Below are positions 1 through 7,902 of a DNA stretch of 38,673 bases, piece after piece. Within the stretch, counting starts at the first letter, position 1; the number at the start of each line of letters is the position of its first letter. Source of the DNA: Lachnospiraceae bacterium (GTDB taxonomy: Bacteria > Bacillota > Clostridia > Lachnospirales > Lachnospiraceae); assembly GCA_028689655.1 (NCBI GenBank), contig JAQVCT010000025.1, forward strand, positions 1 through 38,673, written 5' to 3'. Below the pieces are notes generated by a model. The model did not search any database. It was not told the DNA's origin and worked only from the letters and a program-made list of their open reading frames with translations. A program made the position numbers and the translations under genes.

Positions 1-81
1 ACGGCTTATAACTCCATTTTAACCTTGATTCTGGATATTTCATACCAAAATTTTATTTTTTCTGTAAAAAAATTTCAAAAG

Positions 82-120
82 GTGGAATTTAAACTTGCAA
101 AGTGGAATTTACTTCTGCAA
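82..120. repeat. Two 19-bp direct repeats, possible IS-end remnant
   Basis: Positions 82-100 and 102-120 both begin GTGGAATTTA and end TGCAA, at a 20-bp period. Short tandem repeats of this style occur near the ends of some IS21-type elements, where they act as transposase sites. No transposase is present, so the IS link is only a memory-based guess. The rest of 1-186 shows no credible gene. Confidence 0.3.
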
Positions 121-164
121 TTCACCAACGGTAACTACTATTCAGAACCCCATGCGCAAAATCG

Positions 165-183
165 AAAAATGCCTTCAAGCATT
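165..183 (-). terminator. Weak candidate terminator after the antitoxin gene
   Basis: On the minus strand, just past the antitoxin stop, a 5-bp stem AATGC/GCATT with a 6-nt loop runs into a short T tract (TTTTT including the stem end). The stem is short, so termination would be inefficient. It is reported because it is the only hairpin plus T-tract after this operon inside the window. Confidence 0.3.
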
Positions 184-186
184 ACA

Positions 187-474
187 TTATATTTTCCGTT
201 TTGGAACAAATTCGATTTTCAGTACCATCCCCATACCGTCTGCCAGTCTTTTCAGTAAATTAACAGATGGATTTCTTGTACCGTTTTCAAGTTTGCTTAT
301 GTCTGACTGATTGATACCTGTTTTTTCCGCCAATTGCTTTTGCGTAAGATTTTGAGAAGTCCTTGCATCGACGATTGCACGAATCACATCGAACTCCGGC
401 TGTAAATCATCATACGCTTTCTTAAATTCCGCTTCCTGTAATTGTTCATCCAAAAAATCATCAAATTTTTTCAT
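187..474 (-). CDS. XRE-family HTH antitoxin (HigA-like)
   Basis: This is a 95-residue DNA-binding antitoxin, expected to neutralise the toxin encoded just upstream and to repress their shared promoter. The C-terminal half is a Cro/C1-type helix-turn-helix: NLTQKQLAEKTGINQSDIS is followed by KLENGTRNPSVNLLKRLADG, the standard XRE signature. The N-terminal ~35 residues are acidic and helical (FLDEQLQEAEFKKAYDDL). The start chosen is the third of three in-frame ATGs. An AAAGG lies 10 nt before it, while the others overlap that site. The start codon lies inside the end of the toxin gene (14-bp overlap), which implies translational coupling. The toxin-first order matches the HigBA arrangement. Confidence 0.85.
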   Translation of the reverse strand: MKKFDDFLDEQLQEAEFKKAYDDLQPEFDVIRAIVDARTSQNLTQKQLAEKTGINQSDISKLENGTRNPSVNLLKRLADGMGMVLKIEFVPKRKI

Positions 475-826
475 GATTCCCATACCTTTCCAGATAATCA
501 TTCCTGTATCTCTTAGCTCTTATGATCTCAGATCTGGGTGTTTTCTGTGTCTTTTTCAGAAACCCACTCAATACTATTATTTTACCATCATGATAAAAAA
601 AGTATAACACGCGGGAGATATCATTTCCAACCTTCCCACGAAGTTCGAATATTCCTTCTTCCAAATGTTTGCTGTACGGCTCTCTTAGTAAGTTTCCTTT
701 TTCTTGAAGAATCTTCATGATTCCCACCAATTTTGCACGCATTTTCACATTCAGACTTAACAGAAATTCTTCCGCTGGAATAGTTCCGTTTTCTCGTTCA
801 TAAAATTCTATTGTAAATTTATCCAT
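461..826 (-). CDS. RelE/HigB-type toxin (phage-derived Gp49-like family)
   Basis: This 121-residue protein matches the Gp49-like branch of the RelE/ParE superfamily, usually ribosome-dependent mRNA interferases. Visible hallmarks are the EFYERENG start, the PAEEFLLSL segment, the core strands KHLEEGIFELRG and ISRVLYFFYHDGKIIVLSGF, and the basic KKTQKTP plus C-terminal RAKRYRNDYLER. The start is the second in-frame ATG: an AAAGGA lies 6 nt ahead of it. The upstream ATG at 847 sits at the predicted transcription start and so could not be translated. Its stop overlaps the antitoxin start. Activity is inferred from the family only; the catalytic residues of this branch are poorly defined. Confidence 0.85.
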   Translation of the reverse strand: MDKFTIEFYERENGTIPAEEFLLSLNVKMRAKLVGIMKILQEKGNLLREPYSKHLEEGIFELRGKVGNDISRVLYFFYHDGKIIVLSGFLKKTQKTPRSEIIRAKRYRNDYLERYGNHEKI

Positions 827-852
827 TTTTGTCCTTTGTATTTTCATTTTTA

Positions 853-881
853 TTATATGGCATATATGCCATAATGTCCAG
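853..881 (-). promoter_or_regulatory. Toxin-antitoxin promoter with operator palindrome in the spacer
   Basis: On the minus strand, TGGACA (876-881) and TATAAT (853-858) are separated by exactly 17 bp, matching the sigma-A consensus at 11 of 12 positions. The spacer is almost entirely a perfect 18-bp palindrome, TATGGCATATATGCCATA (857-874), the expected layout for autorepression by an XRE antitoxin. The predicted transcript would start near 846, leaving a leader of about 20 nt before the toxin start at 826. Confidence 0.75.
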
Positions 882-925
882 AGAATTTTTGTCGAATCGA
901 CTTTGTAGTAGAATAGAATAGGCAG

Positions 926-967
926 TAAAATGCCCTTACAGGTAACCAGAACGTTACTTATAAAGGC
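926..967 (-). terminator. Candidate intrinsic terminator after the REC-GGDEF-EAL gene
   Basis: The minus strand of 932-967 folds into a long hairpin: a 9-bp outer stem (two G-U pairs), one mismatch, then a 5-bp inner stem GTAAC/GTTAC with a 6-nt loop. It is followed by ATTTTAC. The T tract is short, so efficiency is uncertain. The position, about 45 bp past the stop at 1011 and before the toxin promoter, is right for ending the upstream operon. Confidence 0.45.
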
Positions 968-1010
968 ATGTTATCACATTAGAATATAGAAATCAACGGA
1001 TATATTTTCC

Positions 1011-3566
1011 TCAGGAATCCTTTTCCAGAATGTCCCTCTTATATTCCCTGATCAGTTGGTTGAATCTGCTCTTATAGGAAATCACATTCTCCACACGCTG
1101 TCTTGTGATGTCCGGATCAAAAGGTTTCAATATGTAATCATTAACTCCGTTTTTCAGCATACCAAGCTGGATGGAAGCACTGTCCTCCGCGGAGATAACA
1201 ATCACCGGAATATCTGCTGCGTTTTTCATTTTATTTTTTTCTTTCAGGAACGCTGCTCCATCCATTTTGGGCATCATCATATCCAGGAGGATCACGGAGA
1301 TATGCTCCAGATTTGCATGGAGCATATCCATTCCCTCTTCCCCGTCCTTTGCCTCCAGGATATCAAACTGATTCTCGAACATACTGCGAATGTTCGCTCT
1401 GCTGATCTCCAGGTCATCCACCACCAGTATCTTGCTCTTCCGTTCATTTGTATCAAAAAGATTGATAATATTTGCCAGTCTGTTCTCGTATACTTTCTCT
1501 GCTGTGATATCTTCAAATACGCAGCATAAAAGCGTTGCATTCGCCACCTTCATAATTCTTCGTGCCTTGATTCTCACCCATCTGCACTCGTTACTCTTCA
1601 TGTAAGTCACTTCACACATGGACGATTTGTTTTCGTTTACGATGGCATCGAACATCTGCTTTACCCGTGCTGTATCCATAGGATCCAGCTGTTCTCTGGA
1701 ATGCTGCATTGCTTCCACGCTGAACTCTGCCTGATAGTTCTTATTGGTTCTTATGATCTCCACCCCTGAATGGGCATATTCCATAATGGCAACCGGAAGC
1801 TCCACCCCGGACAGTACCTGCTCGATTCGTGGATCAGAAGACCAGATTGCTTCTGTATTTTCCTCAGAAATTCCTTCGGCCATAGCGACTTTGATATCTA
1901 TCTTCTCTTCCATGAGCTTTTCATAGGCTTCCACCGGCATAGGCTTTGCATAGTAATACCCCTGCACATAACCACACCCAACGCTCTCCAGGAACTGTTT
2001 CTGCTCCCGTGTCTCCACGCCTTCTGCGATGACCTCCATGCCCAGCCAGCCTGCCATTCTCACGATGGAGGATATGATCTTTTCCCCTTTTGTCTCATCT
2101 TTGCCCGCTGACAGAAATTTCATATCCAGCTTCAGCACATCTATAGAGATATCCTTTAACGTATTCAATGACGAGTATCCACTGCCAAAATCATCCATCA
2201 ATATGGTGAATCCTTCCTCCCTCAGCGTTCCGATGGTTTGTGCCATCATCTCGGGATTCATCATATAAGCACTTTCTGTCACTTCAATCTGTAATAGTTT
2301 AGGATCAATCTCATATTTTCGCACCAGCTCCAGTAGTTTCTCATCTACATTTGGATTATATAGAGATATACGGGATACATTCACAGAGACCGGTGCCACC
2401 ACTTTCCCCTGTTCCAGCCATTTATGTAACAGCATACAGACATGTTCCCACATGTAATAATCCAGATTTGCTATAAACCCATTTTTCTCAAACACAGGGA
2501 TAAATATTCCCGGGGATATGATGCCCTTCTCCGGATGCATCCATCTTACCAGTGCCTCTGCTCCTGCAGGCAGATCTGTCAGCAGATCATATTTGGGCTG
2601 CAGATAGACTACAAACTGTTCCTGCTCCAGCGCACTCCGCATCTCATTTGTGATTTTCTGTTCCTCTTCCACTTTCTGTCCCATGGAATTTTCATAATAC
2701 GCGTATCGCACATCAAAGTTATTCTTACATTTGTAAGCAGCCATGGAAGCCCTTGTAAAGATGGTCTCCACACTGAGCTTTCTATCATCGATCACATAGA
2801 TTCCCACGGAGGAATCAAACGTATAGTCCTTTCGATATTCTGTGAGGAAAAGACATTGTCTCTCCACAAGATGCATGATGACATCCTGCTCATAGGGGGC
2901 ACATAAGCAGAATACATCCGCATCGATTCTTCCATAGGTACATACTTCAAAATCCGCAGCCACTGTGCGAATCCCCTGGGCTGCATACAGTAACAGCTTA
3001 TCCCCCTCTTTTTCACCCATGGCTGAATTATAAAGTCTGAATTTATCTATATCGAACCGCATAAATGCAAATTCAACATTGGGATGAGTATCCAGCATGA
3101 TCCTGGTCTCCTCGAACATTTTCCTGCGGTTATACAATTCCGTCAATGTATCATGGGCGGAAAAATATTCCATCTGCTGATACATGAGCATCTGATTGCG
3201 ATCCATCGCCTTGCGAACCCGGTGTCTCAATATATCAGGATTTACTGGTTTACTGACATAATCAATGGCGCCTGCCTGCAGGGATTTTATTTCCATTGCT
3301 GCATCATTATTGGCTGTCATGACCACTACCGGTATGGTACCTTTCCCGATATCCTGTATTCTTGCAAGAAAAGAAAAGCCATCCATAACAGGCATGATAA
3401 GGTCTAGAAGTATCACACCTATTTCTGAATGCTCTTCCACTAATTCCAATGCTTTTTTACCGTTGTCCGCTTCCAGTACATCGTATTGTTCCTGTAATAT
3501 TCGTTTTACGATCTTTCTATTTACTTCCTGGTCCTCCACGATTAGAACCGTATTAATTTTCTTCAT
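1011..3566 (-). CDS. Response regulator: REC - degenerate GGDEF - EAL - PAS - REC, probable c-di-GMP phosphodiesterase
   Basis: This 851-residue cytoplasmic protein has a receiver at each end. The N-terminal REC has E11/D12, phospho-acceptor D55 (LLDLIMP) and K106. The GGDEF domain follows (HDTLTELYNRRKMF, ~140-290), but its signature reads YGRIDADVF instead of GG(D/E)EF, so cyclase activity is probably lost. The EAL domain (~300-560) keeps its catalytic set: AEALVRW, EVTESAYM, DDFGSGYSSL, KLDMKFL and VIAEGVET. This predicts c-di-GMP hydrolysis. A PAS-like segment (~590-710) ends CVFEDITAEK, and a second REC has ILVVDD and LLDMMMPKMDG. There is no DNA-binding output. The gene starts 15 bp after cobT, so it is co-transcribed. 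A cognate histidine kinase is not visible in the window. Confidence 0.92.
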   Translation of the reverse strand: MKKINTVLIVEDQEVNRKIVKRILQEQYDVLEADNGKKALELVEEHSEIGVILLDLIMPVMDGFSFLARIQDIGKGTIPVVVMTANNDAAMEIKSLQAGAIDYVSKPVNPDILRHRVRKAMDRNQMLMYQQMEYFSAHDTLTELYNRRKMFEETRIMLDTHPNVEFAFMRFDIDKFRLYNSAMGEKEGDKLLLYAAQGIRTVAADFEVCTYGRIDADVFCLCAPYEQDVIMHLVERQCLFLTEYRKDYTFDSSVGIYVIDDRKLSVETIFTRASMAAYKCKNNFDVRYAYYENSMGQKVEEEQKITNEMRSALEQEQFVVYLQPKYDLLTDLPAGAEALVRWMHPEKGIISPGIFIPVFEKNGFIANLDYYMWEHVCMLLHKWLEQGKVVAPVSVNVSRISLYNPNVDEKLLELVRKYEIDPKLLQIEVTESAYMMNPEMMAQTIGTLREEGFTILMDDFGSGYSSLNTLKDISIDVLKLDMKFLSAGKDETKGEKIISSIVRMAGWLGMEVIAEGVETREQKQFLESVGCGYVQGYYYAKPMPVEAYEKLMEEKIDIKVAMAEGISEENTEAIWSSDPRIEQVLSGVELPVAIMEYAHSGVEIIRTNKNYQAEFSVEAMQHSREQLDPMDTARVKQMFDAIVNENKSSMCEVTYMKSNECRWVRIKARRIMKVANATLLCCVFEDITAEKVYENRLANIINLFDTNERKSKILVVDDLEISRANIRSMFENQFDILEAKDGEEGMDMLHANLEHISVILLDMMMPKMDGAAFLKEKNKMKNAADIPVIVISAEDSASIQLGMLKNGVNDYILKPFDPDITRQRVENVISYKSRFNQLIREYKRDILEKDS

Positions 3567-3581
3567 GTAATATTCCCCACA

Positions 3582-4634
3582 TTATTTCTGTGCTACATAA
3601 GCCTCAACTGCAATCTCTTCAAATGTAGCCGCATATTCATATACAGCAAGTGCAACATCCAGTATAGGAAATAAGAGTACCGCACCCGTTCCCTCTCCCA
3701 AGTGCATACCAGCATGTACTATCGGTTCCAGTCCCAGTTCATCACACAGCATCTGTCCTGCAGGCTCTGCACTCATATGGGATGGCAGGATATAATCTTT
3801 CACATGGGCATGGAGACGCACCGCACACAATGCCGCCGTCGCCGAGATGACACCGTCCATGACCACAGGTATCCCGTAGATGGCTCCGCCCAAAAATGCA
3901 CCCACCATTCCGGCAATATCCAGTCCTCCCACCTTAGCAAGCACATCAACAGGATCACACGCATCCGGCTGGTTTACTTTCAGTGCATTTTGGATCGCCT
4001 CACATTTTCGCACCAGTCCCTCACTGGAAAGTCCTGCACCACGCCCGCAGACTTGATCCACAGGACGACCCAGTAATACAGCAGCGACTGCACTGCTCGT
4101 CGTGGTATTTCCAATACCTGCCTCACCTGTGGCAAGTATTCCATATCCCTGTTCTTTCTTCTCTTTCACCAGTGCGATACCTGTTTCTATAGCAGCGATC
4201 GCTGTGTCTCTGGACATGGCAGGTCCCGTCACCATGTCCTTGGTTCCCTGCATAAGTTTGCAATCCATCAATCCTGCCACCGTGTCCTTCATGCCCATAT
4301 CAATGGGAAACACATCGGCACCACAGGCTTTTGCCATCACACAGACACTTGCTGTACCTGCTGCGAGATTATGGGCGATGGCTGTTGTGACACTGCTGTC
4401 ACTTTGTGAAACTCCATGGACGATCACCCCATTGTCAGCACAAAAGACCAACACCCCTTTTTTACGAAGGTTGATCTTTGTACTCCCTGCGATGGCTCCT
4501 ATCTTCTCCAATAATGTTTCCAGGCTTCCAAGACTACCCAGCGGCTTTGCGATTTGATTCAATTTATTTCTGCAGGCTTCATAGGCTGCCTGATCCGATG
4601 GACGGATCTCCTTCAGGTTCTTTTCATAGGACAT
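3582..4634 (-). CDS. cobT: Nicotinate-nucleotide--dimethylbenzimidazole phosphoribosyltransferase (CobT)
   Basis: CobT activates the lower-ligand base of cobalamin, moving ribose phosphate from nicotinate mononucleotide to a benzimidazole to give alpha-ribazole phosphate. At 350 residues it is the family's normal size. Diagnostic segments are the LNQIAKPLGSLGSLE start, FCADNGVIVHGVSQ, ATGEAGIGNTTTSSAV, CGRGAGL, and the C-terminal HAGMHLGEGTGAVLL, which holds the catalytic glutamate known from Salmonella CobT. No other cobalamin gene and no cobalamin riboswitch is visible beside it; the 27-bp gap to the upstream kinase gene is too short for one. The ribosome site is weak (AGAAG, about 10 nt ahead), which suggests readthrough coupling to the upstream gene. 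Confidence 0.97.
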   Translation of the reverse strand: MSYEKNLKEIRPSDQAAYEACRNKLNQIAKPLGSLGSLETLLEKIGAIAGSTKINLRKKGVLVFCADNGVIVHGVSQSDSSVTTAIAHNLAAGTASVCVMAKACGADVFPIDMGMKDTVAGLMDCKLMQGTKDMVTGPAMSRDTAIAAIETGIALVKEKKEQGYGILATGEAGIGNTTTSSAVAAVLLGRPVDQVCGRGAGLSSEGLVRKCEAIQNALKVNQPDACDPVDVLAKVGGLDIAGMVGAFLGGAIYGIPVVMDGVISATAALCAVRLHAHVKDYILPSHMSAEPAGQMLCDELGLEPIVHAGMHLGEGTGAVLLFPILDVALAVYEYAATFEEIAVEAYVAQK

Positions 4635-4661
4635 GGTATCGTATCTTCTCTTTCACTCAAT

Positions 4662-6140
4662 CTATTTTTCTTTTAATTTTTGTTCAATTGCGTCAATGAC
4701 CACATTGATTGCCTGAATTCTGGCATAATACTTGTCATTGGACTGGATGATATGCCAAGGTGCGAACTCCGTGCTGGTCTTCTGGATCATCTCGTCCACA
4801 GCGATTTCATACTGATCCCATTTCTCACGGTTTCTCCAGTCTTCCTCCGTGATCTTCCAGCGTTTTTCAGGTGTCGCTTCTCTCTCATGGAATCGTTTCA
4901 GTTGTGTTTCCTTATCAATGTGAATCCAGAATTTCACCACGACTGCACCCCAGTCTGTGAGCATTTTCTCAAATTCATTGATCTCATTATAGGCTCTCTG
5001 CCAGTCGTTCTCACTGCAAAAGCCCTCCAGCCGCTCCACCATGACTCTGCCGTACCAGGTGCGATCAAAGATGGCAATGTGCCCGGTCTTCGGAAGTCTT
5101 GTCCAGAATCTCCATAAGAAATGTCTGTTCTTCTCATGCACATCGGGGGATGCGATGGGATTTACCTGAAATCCTCTTGCGTCTAAAGCACTGGTCAGTC
5201 TCTTGATATTTCCACCTTTTCCAGCCGCATCCCAGCCTTCATAGGCGATGATGACCGGAATCCCTTTATTGTAGATCTTGTTATGGAGTTTCTTTAATTT
5301 TTTTTGGGCAGCATTCAGTTGTTCCTCATATTCTTCTCTGCTCAGTTCTTTTGCCAGATCCACGTGATCCAACTTTGGCATGGGCATCATACTGAATTTA
5401 TTCTCCGGAATCACAACCGGAATATCTTTCTGCTGGATGGCTTTCTCTATGCCGTCTACCAGGAGATGGCAGACCTGTAATTCCACCAGTCCTTTTTCTC
5501 CACTGTCAATCACATGCCAGGGTGCTTTCTCGGAATTGGTTTCCCCGATGAAAGAACCATACGCTTTCTCATATTTTTTGCGCTCTTTTAACTGATCCAG
5601 ATCACGTTTTCCCACCCGCCATCTGGTGTCTTCCTCATCCATGAGCTTTTGCACTCTTTCCTTCTGAATATCCCTGGATACATCCACGAATATTTTCAGT
5701 ACCAGATAACCGTTATCTACCAACTGACGTTCAAAGACGTTGATCTCCTCAAATCTCTTTTTTAACTCTTTTTCCTTTAATTTTCCATCGATCATATCAC
5801 AGACGGTCTCTTCCATCCATCCTGCATCCAGGAATACGAACTGACCGGCTTCAGGAATATTCTGCATATGACGGCATAGAAAGGGTTTTCTCTTCTCTTC
5901 CTTCGTCGGTGCCTTCGTAGGGATAACTCTGAAAAATCTGGGATCCAGGTCTCTAATCAGATAGCTGATCAAAGTGCCTTTTCCCGCAGCACCCCAGCCC
6001 TCCACCAGCACCAGCACAGGTAGCTTTTTCTCCTTGATCAACTGTTGCTGCATCGCCAGTTTTCCTCTGGTATTTTTGAGGATCTTTTTCATCTCATCCT
6101 GACTTAGTTTCTCAATTTCACCATTTCGTTTTCCTTCCAT
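4662..6140 (-). CDS. pap: Polyphosphate:AMP phosphotransferase (two-domain PPK2, class II)
   Basis: The 492-residue protein contains two tandem PPK2 P-loop domains, the architecture of class II PPK2 enzymes that phosphorylate AMP to ADP using polyphosphate. Domain 1 carries VEGWGAAGKGT. Domain 2 (~residue 270 on) carries YEGWDAAGKGG and the DRTWYGR lid/Walker B motif. In domain 1 the matching position reads LDAGWMEE, so the C-terminal domain is probably the catalytic one, as known for this class. The start is at 6140 because AGGAGGG lies 6-7 nt ahead; an ATG 17 codons upstream has no ribosome site and coincides with the likely transcription start. It heads a pap-cobT-response regulator operon. 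Confidence 0.93.
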   Translation of the reverse strand: MEGKRNGEIEKLSQDEMKKILKNTRGKLAMQQQLIKEKKLPVLVLVEGWGAAGKGTLISYLIRDLDPRFFRVIPTKAPTKEEKRKPFLCRHMQNIPEAGQFVFLDAGWMEETVCDMIDGKLKEKELKKRFEEINVFERQLVDNGYLVLKIFVDVSRDIQKERVQKLMDEEDTRWRVGKRDLDQLKERKKYEKAYGSFIGETNSEKAPWHVIDSGEKGLVELQVCHLLVDGIEKAIQQKDIPVVIPENKFSMMPMPKLDHVDLAKELSREEYEEQLNAAQKKLKKLHNKIYNKGIPVIIAYEGWDAAGKGGNIKRLTSALDARGFQVNPIASPDVHEKNRHFLWRFWTRLPKTGHIAIFDRTWYGRVMVERLEGFCSENDWQRAYNEINEFEKMLTDWGAVVVKFWIHIDKETQLKRFHEREATPEKRWKITEEDWRNREKWDQYEIAVDEMIQKTSTEFAPWHIIQSNDKYYARIQAINVVIDAIEQKLKEK

Positions 6141-6195
6141 GCGAATCCCTCCTGGTTCTTCCTGCAAATACCATGAATGTTTTTTATTCATTAAC

Positions 6196-6235
6196 AGTAT
6201 ACCATTTTGTATTTGTTTTGTCTCATATTATGAGA
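6196..6235 (-). promoter_or_regulatory. Candidate promoter for the pap-cobT operon, with palindrome
   Basis: On the minus strand, GAGACA (6219-6224, 4 of 6 matches to consensus) and TATACT (6196-6201) are 17 bp apart. A near-palindrome TCTCATAATATGAGA (6221-6235) overlaps the -35 box and could be an operator. The predicted start near 6189 fits the downstream translation start at 6140. The palindrome has no T tract behind it, so it is not an intrinsic terminator. Confidence 0.4.
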
Positions 6236-6247
6236 TTATAATACATC

Positions 6248-7897
6248 TTATTTATAGTCCAGTGCCAGCATTGTGATGTCATCGAACTGGGGGGCTCCAT
6301 CCGCGAAACCATCGATTTCTCTTTTTACCGTTCCCAATAATTCCTCCAGACTCTGCTCCCTGCATTGATTTAATGCATCCAGCATTCTTTCGTTTCCAAA
6401 TAACTCATTTGATGCATTGGTGGCTTCCGGCACACCATCCGTATAGACGAAGAAATGATCACCATGATGCAGTTCCAGTTCATATTCCTCATAAGACATG
6501 TCCTCCATAACTGCCAATACGAAGCCATGTTGATCCTCCACCAGCTCATATGCCCCGCCCTTCCGGCAGATGACAGGATACTCATGCCCCGCATTGGCAC
6601 AGATCATCTTTCCCTTGGAGATGGTGAGGATACCAATCCATACCGTCACGAACATGGATGCTTCATTATTCTCACATAGCTGATTATTTACCTTTTTCAG
6701 AACAGCACCTGGGGACAGACCATTCTGTGTGGAATTTTTAAGCAATGTTTTCGTGATGACCATAAATAATGCAGCAGGGACACCTTTTCCTGACACATCC
6801 GCCATGACCATTGCCAGATGATCCTCGTCCTGCAGGAAAAAATCGTAAAAGTCTCCTCCCACTTCCTTTGCCGGTGTCATGGTGGCATAGATATCAAACT
6901 CTGCTCTCTGTGGAAATGCCGGAAAAATACAGGGAAGCATATCTGCCTGAATCCTGGTGGCTACACTGAGCTCCGCACCGATTCTTTCCTTCTCCTGCAT
7001 GACTTCCAGGAGTTCCAGCAGAGTTCGTTTCGTACCAACTGCCATCTGGACAAAGGATTTTGCCAGATTTTCCAGCTCATCCTCTGTATGAATATCAAGC
7101 ACCGGTATGTGAAGCTCTTCCGGATGCTCCACTCTCCCCAGTTCATCTACAAACCGTAAGACTTCTGTCTGCACCGTTTCAATGGGTCTGATAATACGTT
7201 TTCGCAGCCATACGAATGCCGCCATGATAAAGAACAGGGTCAATATGCCGGTGTAGACAAGTATGATCACCAGAAAATTTCCCATGGTTCGATATACTTC
7301 ATTCATGGAAATATCTACGGAAATAACTGCAAATGCAGTTCCATTGCTGTCTTTGATGGACTGCAGCCCTGTGTACATATATCCAAACGCCGTTTTGTTA
7401 GGATAATATTCAATATCTTTCCCACTTTCCATAAAGTCAAGGTAATGTAACGCAACATCCCCTGTGAAATCATCCTGAGAATAATCTCCGAGACTTACAT
7501 TATCCGTATCACCCAATTCTTCTTTTGTCATTCCTGTGATCACGTACTGCATATTATCTCTTGCTTCTCCATTCAAAGGCCGCAGAATATAGAGATATTC
7601 GATCTTATTGTTTTGCTTTACGATATTCATGCGCTGTTGTAACTGTTGGTACGCTTCCGACTTGATCCCTGTTTCGATACATGCTTTCAGATCATCCGTA
7701 TCGATGCCATCCGTGGCCGTTCCCAGGACGCTGTTCACACTCTCTTTATATTTTCCCATCATTCCCTGATAGTAGATATAGAAGCCAATGCTCTGGGCCA
7801 TGGCTGTTATCATAACTGCAAATAATATGCATCCAAATAAAAGACTTTTTCCCACACTTTTCTTCTTTTTTTGATTCATCTGATTGATCTGTTCCAT
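6248..7897 (-). CDS. Cache-HAMP-PP2C serine phosphatase (RsbU/SpoIIE family)
   Basis: This is a 549-residue membrane phosphatase. It has TM1 (~18-41), an extracellular Cache-like sensor (~45-205), TM2 (~207-230), a HAMP-type linker with the KRIIRPIETVQTE motif, a helical segment, and a C-terminal PP2C/SpoIIE domain (~305-549). Metal-ligand motifs are intact: EVGGDFYDFF, MADVSGKGVPAALFM, FVYTDGVPEA and PQFDDITML. In partner switching such enzymes dephosphorylate STAS antagonists in response to an extracellular signal; the STAS protein at 23548-23874 is the obvious candidate substrate (inference). The start at 7897 is chosen because it lies 5 nt after the stop of the upstream transporter gene, with AAAGGA ahead. 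An upstream start at 7966 would overlap that gene by 64 bp without a clear ribosome site. Confidence 0.93.
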   Translation of the reverse strand: MEQINQMNQKKKKSVGKSLLFGCILFAVMITAMAQSIGFYIYYQGMMGKYKESVNSVLGTATDGIDTDDLKACIETGIKSEAYQQLQQRMNIVKQNNKIEYLYILRPLNGEARDNMQYVITGMTKEELGDTDNVSLGDYSQDDFTGDVALHYLDFMESGKDIEYYPNKTAFGYMYTGLQSIKDSNGTAFAVISVDISMNEVYRTMGNFLVIILVYTGILTLFFIMAAFVWLRKRIIRPIETVQTEVLRFVDELGRVEHPEELHIPVLDIHTEDELENLAKSFVQMAVGTKRTLLELLEVMQEKERIGAELSVATRIQADMLPCIFPAFPQRAEFDIYATMTPAKEVGGDFYDFFLQDEDHLAMVMADVSGKGVPAALFMVITKTLLKNSTQNGLSPGAVLKKVNNQLCENNEASMFVTVWIGILTISKGKMICANAGHEYPVICRKGGAYELVEDQHGFVLAVMEDMSYEEYELELHHGDHFFVYTDGVPEATNASNELFGNERMLDALNQCREQSLEELLGTVKREIDGFADGAPQFDDITMLALDYK

Positions 7898-7902
7898 CCG
7901 TC

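Noticed and set aside
4635..4661. Cobalamin riboswitch ahead of cobT
   Set aside because: The gap to the upstream gene is only 27 bp, far too short.
6221..6235. Intrinsic terminator after the phosphatase gene
   Set aside because: The palindrome is short and is followed by CAAAACAAAT rather than a T tract on the transcribed strand.
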